Shown here piece after piece: positions 11,717 through 23,395 of a DNA stretch of 64,000 nucleotides. The translations under genes were made by a program, and so were the position numbers. Under the pieces are notes generated by a model that was given only the letters and a program-made list of their open reading frames with translations, was not told the DNA's origin and searched no databases. Numbering within the stretch: the stretch's first letter is position 1; each line of letters starts with the position of its first letter. Location: NCBI GenBank assembly GCA_947561585.1, contig CANNZV010001034.1:62001-126000 (forward strand), read 5' to 3'. The stretch comes from Caprella mutica (taxonomy: Eukaryota > Arthropoda > Malacostraca > Amphipoda > Caprellidae).

Positions 11717-12412
11717 AGAGAAAGTTATGGTGGGGCCATAGAAGATTGAGAGAGAAAGTTATGGTGGGGCCGTAGAAGATTGAGTGGGATCCCTTTTTAA
11801 TCTCCTATGGCCCCACCATAACTTTCTCTCTTAATCTTCTATTGCCCCACCATAACTTTCTCTCTCAATCTTCTATGGCCCCACCATACCTTTCTTTCTT
11901 AATCTTCTATAGCCCCACCATATCTTTCTCTCTCAATCTTCTATGGCCCCACTATTACTTTCTCTCTCAATCTTCTATGGCCCCACCATAATTTCTCTCT
12001 CAATCTTCTATGGCCCCACCATAACTTTCTCTCTTAATCTTCTATGGCCCCACCATAACTTTCTCTCTTAATCTTCTATGGCCCCACCATAATATTCTCT
12101 CTCAATCTTCTATGGCCCCACCATAACATTCTCTCTCAATCTTCTATTGCCCCACCATAACTTTCTCCCTAAATCATCTATGGCCCCACCATAACTTTCT
12201 CTCTCAATCTTCTATTGCCCCACCATAACTTTCTCCCTAAATCATCTATGGCCCCACCATAACTTTCTCTCTCAATCTTCTATGGCCCCACCATAACTTT
12301 ATCTCTCAATCTTCTATGGCCCCACCATAACTTTCTCTCTCAATCTTCTATGGCCCCACCATAACTTTCTCTCTCAATCTTCTATGGCCCCACCATAACT
12401 TCCTTTCTAGCT
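11717..12412. repeat. Palindrome family P expanded into a 34-bp tandem array
   Basis: Two units in one orientation (TATGGTGGGGCCATAGAAGA then TTGAGAGAGAAAGT, 11717-11794) are followed, across GTGGGATCCCTTTTTA, by about 18 units of the reverse complement (CTATGGCCCCACCATAACTT then TCTCTCTCAATCTT). Variants AAATCATC and CTATTGCCCC recur in blocks. The array looks like one arm of a palindrome that expanded by unequal exchange. Confidence 0.85.
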
Positions 12413-12751
12413 ACTAAACTCAGTTTCTTTTTCTTCTTTACAAGCATTCAATTTGCTTCCTTCTCTAAAATGTGTTTATAATTCTTTACCAAATCACCAC
12501 AATTAGTTCACTTCTCATTTACAATCTTGTACAGCTTATCTCCCACATAGAATAGCATCAATACACTATAAATCCAACCACCATAAGCAGAGTGAAAACA
12601 GAATTCGCAGCATAGCTCATTTGTAAGCAGTTCACATAGCCACACTTAGCTATGGCAAAGCTATTTTATGACCATAGTGACAGATTCTTTTTTGTAAGAC
12701 TTATAGTTGTGCCTGGGAAAAGTAAGTCCTCTTAGACTGAAGATACAACAC

Positions 12752-12826
12752 TAATAGTGGGGCCTTAGGAGATCGAGCCACATTTAATATTATACGGTCC
12801 CACTATAACTTTCTTTTTGGGTACTA
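12752..12826. repeat. Palindrome family P, diverged copy
   Basis: AATAGTGGGGCCTTAGGAGA ... TACGGTCCCACTATAACTTT retains both arms around an AT-rich centre. Confidence 0.5.
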
Positions 12827-13567
12827 AGAAGCTATTATGAGAAAAATATTTAATTTATTTTATCAAAATTGATTAAAAATTTACTATTTATTTTCAATAT
12901 GACAAAATATGTCTTATAGTTACTGTAATAATATCACATATAATCAATTAATTAATAACTTAATCTAAATCTGCTGGCACGGACCTGAAGTTTGGAAAGT
13001 AAAATCGCACAAATACTGATACAATTAAGAACACGTTATTCTTTACCGGCAAGTACACTAGTATATCATACCACAGCTACTTATTACAGGTACTTGTACC
13101 TTAGTTAATTGCCTATTGGTCTGTAGATGGCAAAGATCCGATAGAGATATCCTACTTTAGATTTTGGTTGCATGTACCGAACAAATTTTCCAATCGCTAC
13201 CTGAAGATAACTCGTTGTTAATATTTCTAATATTGCTATTGTAATAAAAGTCACAAGCGAACACGACTTGTATCATCTTGCAGTGGAGAAATTAGTAATG
13301 AAACAATATATAAATTTTATTGTAACTTTTTTTTGTGAATATTTTTGTTAGGTTTCTTATTGAATTGATACTTATAAATTACTATTTGTCAAATTCAATA
13401 AATTGTTATGTTAATCATTTACCATATAGTTAATTGGCTATCAGGAAAAGTATTCAAGTTACAAGAGCCTATCAGAGTAACTTTGATTTATTATAATTAG
13501 ATACAACCTTAACGGATAAGAATTAATTTGAAAAATGAAATTGCAGAGAAATTTGTGATAAAGATTT
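12827..13567. other. AT-rich DNA between family P and the 45-bp array
   Basis: No gene seen; only the Helitron end fragment at 13032-13061. Confidence 0.5.
13032..13061 (+). mobile_element. Helitron 3' end fragment
   Basis: ACGTTATTCTTTACCGGCAA followed by GTACACTAG and T matches the terminal hairpin region and CTAG end of the other copies, with a decayed hairpin. No matching 5' end is seen upstream, so this is a truncated or very diverged copy. Confidence 0.45.
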
Positions 13568-16500
13568 GTGGTTGTTTTAACCCTTCACTGTGCACTTTAT
13601 TTACAACTATTGGTGGTTGTTTTAACTCTTCACCGTGCACTTTATTTACAACTATTGGTGGTTGTTTTAACCCTTCACTGTGCACTTTATTTACAGCTAT
13701 TGGTGGTTGTTTTAACTCATCACTGTGTACTTGATTTACAACTATTGGTGGTTGTTTTAACTCTTCACTGTGCACTTTATTTACAACTATTGGTGGTTGT
13801 TTTAACTCTTCACTGTGCACTTTATTTACAACTATTGGTGGTTGTTTTAACTCTTCACTGTGCACTTTATTTACAACTATTGGTGGTTGTTTTAACTCTT
13901 CACTGTGCACTTTATTTACAACTATTGGTGGTTGTTTTAACTCTTCACTGTGCACTTTATTTACAACTATTGGTGGTTGTTTTAACTCTTCACTGTGCAC
14001 TTTATTTACAACTATTGGTGGTTGTTTTAACTCTTCACTGTGCACTTTATTTACAACTATTGTGGTTGTTTTAACTCTTCACTGTGCACTTTATTTACAA
14101 CCATTGGTGGTTGTTTTAACTCTTCACTGTGCACTTTATTTACAGCTATTGGTGGTTGTTTTAACTCTTCACTGTGTACTTTATTTACAACTATTGGTGG
14201 TTGTTTTAACTCTTCACTGTGCACTTTATTTACAACTATTGGTGGTTGTTTTAACTCTTAACTGTGCACTTTATTTACAACTATTGGTGGTTGTTTTAAC
14301 TCTTCACTGTGCACTTTATTTACAACCATTGGTGGTTGTTTAAACTCTTCACTGTGCACTTTTTTAAAAACTATTGGTGGTTGTTTTAACCCTTCACTGT
14401 GCACTTTATTTACAACTATTGGTGGTTGTTTTAACTCTTCACTGTGCACTTTATTTACAACTACTGGTGGTTGTTTTAACTCTTCACTGTGCACTTTATT
14501 TACAACTATTGGTGGTTGTTTTAACTCTTCACTGTGCACTTTATTTACAACTATTGGTGGTTGTTTTAACCCTTCACTGTGCACTTTATTTACAACTATT
14601 GGTGGTTGTTTTAACTCTTCACTGTGCACTTTATTTACAACTATTGGTGGTTGTTTTAACTCTTCACTGTGCACTTTATTTATAACTATTGGTGGTTGTT
14701 TTAACTCTTCACTGTGCACTTTATTTACAACTGTTGGTGGTTGTTTTAACTCTTCACTGTGCACTTTATTTACAACTATTGGTGGTTGTTTTAACTCTTC
14801 ACTGTGCACTTTATTTACAACTATTGGTGGTTGTTTTAACTCTTCACTGTGCACTTTATTTACAACTATTGGTGGTTGTTTTAATTCTTCACTGTGCACT
14901 TTATTTACAACTGTTGGTGGTTGTTTTAACTCTTCACTGTGCTTTTTATTCACAACTATTGGTGGTTGTTTTAACTCTTCACTGTGCACTTTATTTAGAA
15001 CTATTGGTGGTTGTTTTACCTCTTCACTGTGCACTTTATTTACAACTATTGGTGGTTGTTTTAACTCTTCACTGTGCACTTTATTTACAACTATTGGTGG
15101 TTGTTTTAACCCTTCACTGTGCACTTTATTTACAACTATTGGTGGTTGTTTTAACTCTTCACTGTGCACTTTATTTACAACTATTGGTGGTTGTTTTAAC
15201 TCTTCACTGTGCACTTTATTTACAACTATTGGTTGTTGTTTTAACTCTTCACTGTGCACTTTATTTACAACTATTGGTGGTTGTTTTAACCCTTCACTGT
15301 GCACTTTATTTACAACTGTTGGTGGTTGTTTTAACTCTTCACTGTGCACTTTATTTACAACTATTGGTGGTTGTTTTAACTCTTCACTGTGCACTTTATT
15401 TACAACTATTGGTGGTTGTTTTAACTCTTCACTGTGCACTTTATTTACAACTATTGGTGGTTGTTTTAATTCTTCACTGTGACCTTTATTTACAACTGTT
15501 GGTGGTTGTTTTAACTCTTCACTGTGCACTTTATTTACAACTATTGGTGGTTGTTTTAACCCTTCACTGTGCACTTTATTTACAACTATTGACTATTGGT
15601 GGTTGTTTTAACTCTTCACTGTGCACTTTATTTACAACTATTGGTGGTTGTTTTAACTCTTCACTGTGCACTTTATTTACAACTATTGGTTGTTGTTTTA
15701 ACTCTTCACTGTGCACTTTATTTACAACTATTGGTGGTTGTTTTAACCCTTCACTGTGCACTTTATTTACAACTATTGGTGGTTGTTTTAACTCTTCACT
15801 GTGCACTTTATTTACAACAATTGGTGGTTGTTTTAACTCTTCACAGTGCACTTTATTTACAACTATTGGTGGTTGTTTTAACTCTTCACTGTGCACTTTA
15901 TTTACAACTATTGGTGGTTGTTTCAACTATTGGTGGTTGTTTCAACTCTTCACTGTGCTCTTTATTTACAACTATTGGTGGTTGTTTTAACCCTTCACTG
16001 TGCACTTTATTTACAACTATTGGTGGTTGTTTTAACCTTTCACTGTGCACTTTATTTAAAACTATTGGTGGTTGTTTTAACTCTTCACTGTGCACTTTAT
16101 TTACAACTATTGGTGGTTGTTTTAACTCTTCACAGTGCACTTTATTTAAAACTATTGGTGGTTGTTTTAACTCTTCACTGTGCACTTTATTTACAACTAT
16201 TGGTGGTTGTTTCAACTCTTCACTGTGCTCTTTATTTACAACTATTGGTGGTTGTTTTAACCCTTCACTGTGCACTTTATTTACAACTATTGGTGGTTGT
16301 TTTTACTCTTCACTGTGTACTTTATTTACAACTATTGGTGGTTGTTTCAACTCTTCACTGTGCACTTTATTTACAACTATTGGTGGTTGTTTTAACTCTT
16401 CACTGTGCACTTTATTTACAACTATTGGTGGTTGTTTTAATTCTTCACTGTGCACTTTATTTACAACTGTAGGTGGTTGTTTTAACTCTTCACTGTGCTT

Positions 16501-17690
16501 TTTATTCACAACTATTGGTGGTTGTTTTAACTCTTCACTGTGCACTTTATTTAGAACTATTGGTGGTTGTTTTACCTCTTCACTGTGCACTTTATTTACA
16601 ACTATTGGTGGTTGTTTTAACTCTTCACTGTGCACTTTATTTACAACTATTGGTGGTTGTTTTAACCCTTCACTGTGCACTTTATTTACAACTATTGGTG
16701 GTTGTTTTAACTCTTCACTGTGCACTTTATTTACAACTATTGGTGGTTGTTTTAACTCTTCACTGTGCACTTTATTTACAACTATTGGTTGTTGTTTTAA
16801 CTCTTCACTGTGCACTTTATTTACAACTATTGGTGGTTGTTTTAACCCTTCACTGTGCACTTTATTTACAACTATTGGTGGTTGTTTTAACTCTTCACTG
16901 TGCACTTTATTTACAACAATTGGTGGTTGTTTTAACTCTTCACAGTGCACTTTATTTACAACTATTGGTGGTTGTTTTAACTCTTCACTGTGCACTTTAT
17001 TTACAACTATTGGTGGTTGTTTCAACTATTGGTGGTTGTTTCAACTCTTCACTGTGCTCTTTATTTACAACTATTGGTGGTTGTTTTAACCCTTCACTGT
17101 GCACTTTATTTACAACTATTGGTGGTTGTTTTAACCTTTCACTGTGCACTTTATTTAAAACTATTGGTGGTTGTTTTAACTCTTCACTGTGCACTTTATT
17201 TACAACTATTGGTGGTTGTTTTAACTCTTCACAGTGCACTTTATTTAAAACTATTGGTGGTTGTTTTAACTCTTCACTGTGCACTTTATTTACAACTATT
17301 GGTGGTTGTTTCAACTCTTCACTGTGCTCTTTATTTACAACTATTGGTGGTTGTTTTAACCCTTCACTGTGCACTTTATTTACAACTATTGGTGGTTGTT
17401 TTTACTCTTCACTGTGTACTTTATTTACAACTATTGGTGGTTGTTTCAACTCTTCACTGTGCACTTTATTTACAACTATTGGTGGTTGTTTTAACTCTTC
17501 ACTGTGCACTTTATTTACAACTATTGGTGGTTGTTTTAACTCTTCACTGTGCACTTTATTTACAACCATTTGTGGTTGTTTTAACTCTTCACAGTGCACT
17601 TTATTTACAACTATTGGTGGTTGTTTTAACTCTTCACTGTGCACTTTATTTACAACTATTGGTGGTTGTTTTAATTCTTCACTGTGCATT
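13568..17690. repeat. 45-bp minisatellite array 1 (about 91 copies)
   Basis: Unit GGTGGTTGTTTTAACTCTTC then ACTGTGCACTTTATTTACAA then CTATT. Frequent variants are AACCC, TTCAAC, AAAACT and CAGTGC. Because 45 is 15 codons, two plus frames (GGCFNSSLCTLFTTI and VVVLTLHCALYLQLL) and one minus frame (VHSEELKQPPIVVNK) stay open for hundreds of codons. Common variants change residues (E to G) as readily as silent sites, so I see no sign of protein selection. A 1,099-bp segment containing a 19-bp short unit at about 15908-15926 is repeated at about 17007-17025. Confidence 0.97.
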
Positions 17691-19054
17691 GTGTACAACT
17701 TCTACCAAATCGAAAGCATGAAACATTTACAGTTGAATATTAATCTGTATTTCGATTAAAATTTCTATTTTACTTTCAATTTGAAGGTATCAAAATAATT
17801 TATGTACAAAAGTGCGGGAAAGTACTTTCTCTTCAGTATATATAGTTTTGTAAATGATAGTATTTAAAATGTTCAAATGAAAGATAATGTTTATTTCTAT
17901 TTATTTTGTTATAGATAGGTAGTTTATATGCATTGAAGTCTCTCTTTTCATGTACTACCATCTTTATTCCATCACTAACTTTAGTTAAATCTGAAAGCAC
18001 GTTAAGTTAAGATATATTAATAATGATTCATTGTTTTCTTACATTTGTTAGTTAGCATATAGAGAATATAGCAATAACCTTATGAACAAAGATGTTCTTT
18101 GTAGATGTTCGTGTAAGGCATATGTTTCCTTCAAGACAGAACAGGGTAAGTGCGGCCATGAATGATTAAGGCACTGATTAAGATGTCAGTCAGTGATTAA
18201 AGAAGTGTTTGAAATCACACTTCGTCTCTGTTAAAAATGGTAGTGTTCTCTAAACCTTGTGATTTGTAGCGAGTTAACCCTCTGTCAATAGGTACAGCCT
18301 AGCAATAGATTTATAGCAACTTTCTGGTGCCAAGTCAGAGCGTACCTTTTGGCAGAGATAGATTTGTATAAAAATAACATTTATTAGTAACTGAGAGGTA
18401 TGGTGGGGCCATAGAAGATTAAGAGGGGTTTCCTCTTAAACATCTATGGCCCCACCATACCTTTCACCTTGTTTTGGACATCAAACCTTCATAAACCTCA
18501 AATACGTGGATATATTTAATTTTATTACTTAGCTTTATTCGATTCAGAATTACACATTTCTTAAATATTTCATTTAATGACATACCTTAACTCTTTCTTT
18601 TTTAATGATCCTTTACTCTAAGAGTGTGGCAACCTGTTTGCCGAACATCAAAGGGTTAAATTCCAACTCCGAAGATATACCGGATACAGCTATCACTATA
18701 CGGCGGAACTGCAGAGAAACATAATTCCTGTCGTTATCTTACTTTCGTGAACCGCAAGCTTCAATTCTAACGCTAGAGAACAAGGTTACGAAAGTTATTA
18801 GATAAGAGAGAAGTGAAACCGAAAAGTGAATGCATCTTACTACATTTCCTCTATTAAATTTATTATAAAACTTATTATTTAACCATCAATCAAAAAGCTA
18901 GTGAAATAATTAGCAGCTGTCTTTCTCTAATTCTGAATCCAACAGAGATCATTTAAAGTATTTGAAGCCTTTGATCATAATTATAATTATTAGAGAATTA
19001 ATTAAATGATACGCAGATAATTATTCTCTGATTTTGAATTGACGAATTTGAAAG
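17691..19054. other. Unique AT-rich DNA
   Basis: No gene seen. Contains the family P hairpin at 18394-18465. CACTGATTAAG and CAGTGATTAAAG at 18172-18203 are a minor direct repeat. Confidence 0.5.
18394..18465. repeat. Palindrome family P, cleanest hairpin copy
   Basis: GAGGTATGGTGGGGCCATAG then AAGATTAAGAGG, loop GGTTT, then CCTCTTAAACATCTATGG then CCCCACCATACCTTTC. The arms are about 30 bp with few mismatches. Confidence 0.75.
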
Positions 19055-19460
19055 ATGTATATCTAGGATACCAACTCAATGTGTATCTAGGATACCAACT
19101 CAATGTGTATCTAGGATACCAACTCATTGTGTATCTAGGATACCAACTCAATGTGTATCTAGGATACCAACTCATTGTGTATCTAGGATACCAACTCAAT
19201 GTGTATCTAGGATACCAACTCATTGTGTATCTAGGATACCAACTCAATGTGTATCTAGGATACCAACTCATTGTGTATCTAGGATACCAACTCAATGTGT
19301 ATCTAGGATACCAACTCATTGCGCACTAGGATACCAACTCATTGCACATCTAGGATACCAACTCATTGCGCATCTAGGATACCAACTCATTGCGCATCTA
19401 GGATACAAACTCATTGCACATCTAGGATACCAACTCATTGCACATCTAGGATACCAACTC
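19055..19460. repeat. 24-bp tandem array with CTAGGATACCAACTCA
   Basis: About 17 units in two blocks: first GTGTATCTAGGATACCAACT with CAAT/CATT alternating nearly every unit, then GCGCATCTAGG or GCACATCTAGG units after 19319. The alternation implies a 48-bp dimer. Open frames across it follow from 24 being a multiple of three. Confidence 0.9.
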
Positions 19461-19557
19461 ACTTTTCATTGCATTGTAGTGACTTTTCATTGCAATACAG
19501 TGACTTTTCATTGCAATGCAGTGACTTTTCATTGCAATACAGTGACTTTTCATTGTT
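19461..19557. repeat. 21-bp tandem array, about 4.5 copies
   Basis: Unit GCAATACAGTGACTTTTCAT then T, alternating ATAC and ATGC or GTAG. It directly abuts the 24-bp array. Confidence 0.85.
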
Positions 19558-20572
19558 TTTGTGTTCAGTTACCAAACTTCATTCAAATTAATTTACTATA
19601 AATGTTCTTTTTCTCCTGTTCCCTCATTCTCATTCCTTCCTTCCTATCTCTTTCGCTTTCTCTCTATCTCTGTAAGTGCATTGCAAAGAGTTATTAAGAT
19701 ATGCACTTGTCTTTTATGTACTCATTCCACTGCATGTATATAGTGACTATTCAGATTAAAAATTAATAAAGATTAAATAATAAAAATTATATATACCTTA
19801 AAATAAGTTTTTATTTAATTTACATCCTTTCTTGTTTGAAATCTAATTTTTATATTTAATTTTAAATTAGTTTTTATTTAAATTTATTTTTCTATTTCAA
19901 ATTGTTTTAATATTATTTACTGTATTATTATATTATGCGTATAAAAATAAGCAGCTCTAACTGTGTGTTTTTCATCACCTTTAATTGCATAGTGGTTTCT
20001 TTATCTTGTAGAGTGACATATCGTATCTAAACCGATAACGTGATTATTTATGTTCATCAGTTATTTATTTCAGATCTAAATAATAAAAGAAAAAGGATTA
20101 CTGTTTCGATTGCAAGTATTCAATAAGTTAGATTTTGATGAAAAAATTTCAGTATTATGAAATTGACTATAAATAGATAACTATATAAACAATATGAACA
20201 TCCTAGTTAAGGTCGATATCGAACTTAACTAGGAATTTACCAAACAATCTTGCATATCATCAATGTTTATTTCCAATAGGTTTCTTTTCTATTTAGAAGC
20301 AATGAAGTGACTGGAAGAAACTTGGTAAACTTTTGGACTAAATTTAGTCCCAAGGATCTCTTAGACCCATAGACTGTGAGTAAAAAAGTCAGTAAATTGT
20401 GCGACAAAAGTGTCACTTTGAGAGAAAAGTCGCGGCAGGGGAAAGAGTTTTCGATGTATCGTTATCAGGGAGATAACATCACTTCTCTGTTTTGTGTCCT
20501 GCAAGCAGAGTTACGACAATTTGAAGGGGAAAAAGGCGTAAGAATTCACTGTGAAAAAATTGCGAGTCATCC
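19558..20572. other. AT-rich DNA with family B palindrome
   Basis: No gene seen. A 77-codon frame at 20376-20609 begins with GTG, has no promoter or splice context and is not credible in a eukaryote. Confidence 0.5.
20201..20234. repeat. Palindrome family B, near-perfect 34-bp copy
   Basis: TCCTAGTTAAGGTCGATATC then GAACTTAACTAGGA is a palindrome with one mismatched pair and no loop, centred on GATATC. Confidence 0.65.
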
Positions 20573-20711
20573 TGACTCATCGCTTGAGTCAAAGCTGGCA
20601 AAAATATAATATTGGAGTCTTTTTTCTTGATTGACTCTACCTGAGTCAATCTGACTATGAATTAGGAGTCAATTTGACTCTTGTTTTTGGGTGAAATATT
20701 AGGATGAGTCA
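20573..20711. promoter_or_regulatory. Cluster of four AP-1-type heptamers
   Basis: TGACTCA at 20573-20579 and TGAGTCA at 20585-20591, 20642-20648 and 20705-20711 are exact matches to the Jun/Fos-type TGASTCA site. Further GAGTCA/TGACTC half-matches lie between them (20564, 20614, 20631, 20666, 20675). The cluster directly precedes the 13-bp polypurine array. It may be a decayed repeat built on TGAGTCAA rather than an enhancer. Confidence 0.4.
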
Positions 20712-20730
20712 AATTGACTTTTTTTCAGTG

Positions 20731-21778
20731 AAGAAAGGGTAAGATGAAGGGGTAAGATGAAGGGGTAAGATGAAGGGGTAAGATGAAGGGGTAAGATGAA
20801 GGGGTAAGATGAAGGGGTAAGATGAAGGGGTAAGAAGAAGGGGTAAGAAGAAGGGGTAAGATGAAGGGGTAAGATGAAGGGGTAAGATGAAGCGGTAAGA
20901 TGAAGGGGTAAGAAGAAGAGGTAAGATGAAGGGGTAAGAAGAAGGGGTAAGAAGAAGGGGTAAGATGAAGGGGTAAGATGAAGGGGTAAGAAGAAGGGGT
21001 AAGAAGAAGGGGTAAGAAGAAGGGGTAAGATGAAGGGGTAAGAAGAAGGGGTAAGATGAAGGGGTAAGATGAAGGGGTAAGATGAAGGGGTAAGATGAAG
21101 GGGTAAGATGAAGGGGTAAGAAGAAGGGATAAGATGAAGGGGTAAGAAGAAGGGGTAAGAAGAAGGGGTAAGATGAAGGGGTAAGATGAAGGGGTAAGAA
21201 GAAGGGGTAAGATGAAGGGGTAAGAAGAAGGGGTAAGAAGAAGGGGTAAGAAGAAGGGGTAAGAAGAAGAGGTAAGATGAAGAGGTAAGAAGAAGGGGTA
21301 AGAAGAAGAGGTAAGAAGAAGAGGTAAGATGAAGGGGTAAGAAGAAGGGGTAAGAAGAAGAGGTAAGAAGAAGAGGTAAGAAGAAGGGGTAAGAAGAAGA
21401 GGTAAGATGAAGGGGTAAGAAGAAGGGGTAAGAAGAAGGGGTAAGAAGAAGGGGTAAGAAGAAGAGGTAAGAAGAAGAGGTAAGAAGAAGGGGTAAGAAG
21501 AAGGGGTAAGAAGAAGAGGTAAGAAGAAGGGGTAAGAAGAAGGGGTAAGAAGAAGGGGTAAGAAGAAGGGGTAAGAAGAAGAGGTAAGATGAAGGGGTAA
21601 GAAGAAGGGGTAAGAAGAAGGGGTAAGAAGAAGGGGTAAGAAGAAGAGCTAAGATGAAGGGGTAAGAAGAAGGGGTAAGATGAAGGGGTAAGAAGAAGAG
21701 GTAAGATGAAGGGGTAAGAAGAAGGACTAAAAGGAAGGGCTAAAAGGAAGGGCTAAAAGGAAGGGCTAAATGAAGGGG
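20731..21778. repeat. 13-bp polypurine array (GGGGTAAGATGAA / GGGGTAAGAAGAA)
   Basis: About 80 units. The unit alternates between GATGAAG and GAAGAAG with G or A before GGTAAG; the ATG form dominates early and the AAG form the middle. The end degrades to AAGGAAGGGCTAA. The plus strand is almost entirely purine. Each unit contains GGTAAG, the core of a 5' splice donor, and GAAGAA, a purine-rich exonic-enhancer-like sequence. Confidence 0.95.
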
Positions 21779-23395
21779 TATCATCAAAGTAAGCCCCTTC
21801 AGTCTTATCTTTTTTCCTATCATTACCTTACCGTCAGTGGGAATGTTTTTGTCAGTCTGATGTTTTTTGCAGATAGACTGGTGCATTAGTTTGTTATTTT
21901 ACATAATGTTCTTAGGTACAAGCTCTCTACGTACAACTTTTAATAATTAAAGCAACATGTTATTCTATTTGAACTATTATTCCATTCATTTTGACCAAAC
22001 AGGTAGGATTTTTCCGTTCAATTATTTTTTGTTGATGAATGTTTGATTTAGATTTTTGATGGTTCGTAAACTCATTCGCATTCAATTTTAGACATCACAA
22101 TAGTTTCTATCAGGTAGAATATTGTAGAGTCATGGAGAGTATCGAAATCTCTCTCTACTTTCATGCCTTTTCAATCATGTTCTACCTTTCAATTTTCAAA
22201 AGCGTGTCCTGTTAAAAATGGAGTAAGTAATTCCAAACAGGTGCATGGAGGGGTTAACGAAATTAGTTCGACAGTGCCATTGAGATTCAATCTTAGATAC
22301 AGAGCCAGAGAAAGTTAGGAGATGGTGTTGGCTCATTTGTAAGCTATGTAGCTTGAATCATAGCCATTTATCAGCAGAATTAGCAACATGTAGAGACTCT
22401 TCAAGCGAATTGTACTAACAAGAAGAAACAGACACACAAAAGAGCATCTGTGGCGAAGATAGAACACTTTACCAATTTGCTAAACATAACTTTGCTAATT
22501 TTAATGCTTGGAGAAAATTAAAAATTGGTCATGAGTACAGGATGAAAATATTAAATAGATTTGAAAGTAATGGGAAATTAGAAAACTGTGGCTTGTGAAT
22601 TAGCAAAAAGTGACTTTTAAATTAAGGGTGTAGACTGTAGGCGCAGAATATCTTCTTAATTATATACAAAATTATTGCAGATAAACCATACGCTAATTTG
22701 TGTTTTATCTGCAATATTCATTAGGCAACTGATATTTTTAATAAGACTGTTTTTAATACATACATCGTTGTGATTAATTCAAATTTATGATAAATACAGT
22801 GTATATAAATAATTTAAATCAACATATGTAAAATGTTTTAGTTCTATCACTAATATATAGATATACTTCTGTTAAATTTCATCTGAATTGAACTTCAATT
22901 TTATCTAAATTAAAATTAAAATGAAATAAGTTTAAAAATAAAAATCATAAATCTTACAAGCAAATATTTTGATTTTACAAATGTTCCTAACTTTATGAAT
23001 ATATTTTTTTAATGGGTACCACGAATGGTACACCAGGCAGTGCAGGGTTAGCACCATGGTACCAATATGTTTCTTTTTTATATATACCCTGATGACTTGT
23101 TGAAAACATTAAGTCATGACATCATCAGTCACTGACTGCCTTAAAGGACTATCTGACAGTCTAGATAAACAGTCTCCTGTCACGAATAGAGGTGTTGACT
23201 GGTAACGTCTACGCAAGTGTTAGTGGGTGAGTTACGCATTGTTACAACTCTTACGCAATTTCGTACACATTGAAATATAAATATACTGACGGTTTAATAG
23301 AACGTGTCACAGTGGGTGTTTACTTTAATTGTTATTACATCATCTTAATAAAGAAACAGTTTTTATTACAAATTTATACCAGTGGTTGTGGTGTA
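21779..23395. other. Unique AT-rich DNA
   Basis: No gene or repeat family recognised. TGATGACTTG and CATGACATCATCAGTCACTG at 23091-23130 form a weak inverted pair. Confidence 0.5.

Noticed and set aside
13509..17759. Long open frames (up to 497 codons) across the first 45-bp array
   Set aside because: The 45-bp period is 15 codons, so any stop-free frame in one unit remains open. Variation shows no bias to silent changes, and frames exist on both strands at once.
20376..20609. 77-codon plus-strand frame
   Set aside because: Begins with GTG, no ATG near the start, no Kozak or promoter context, no recognisable domain.
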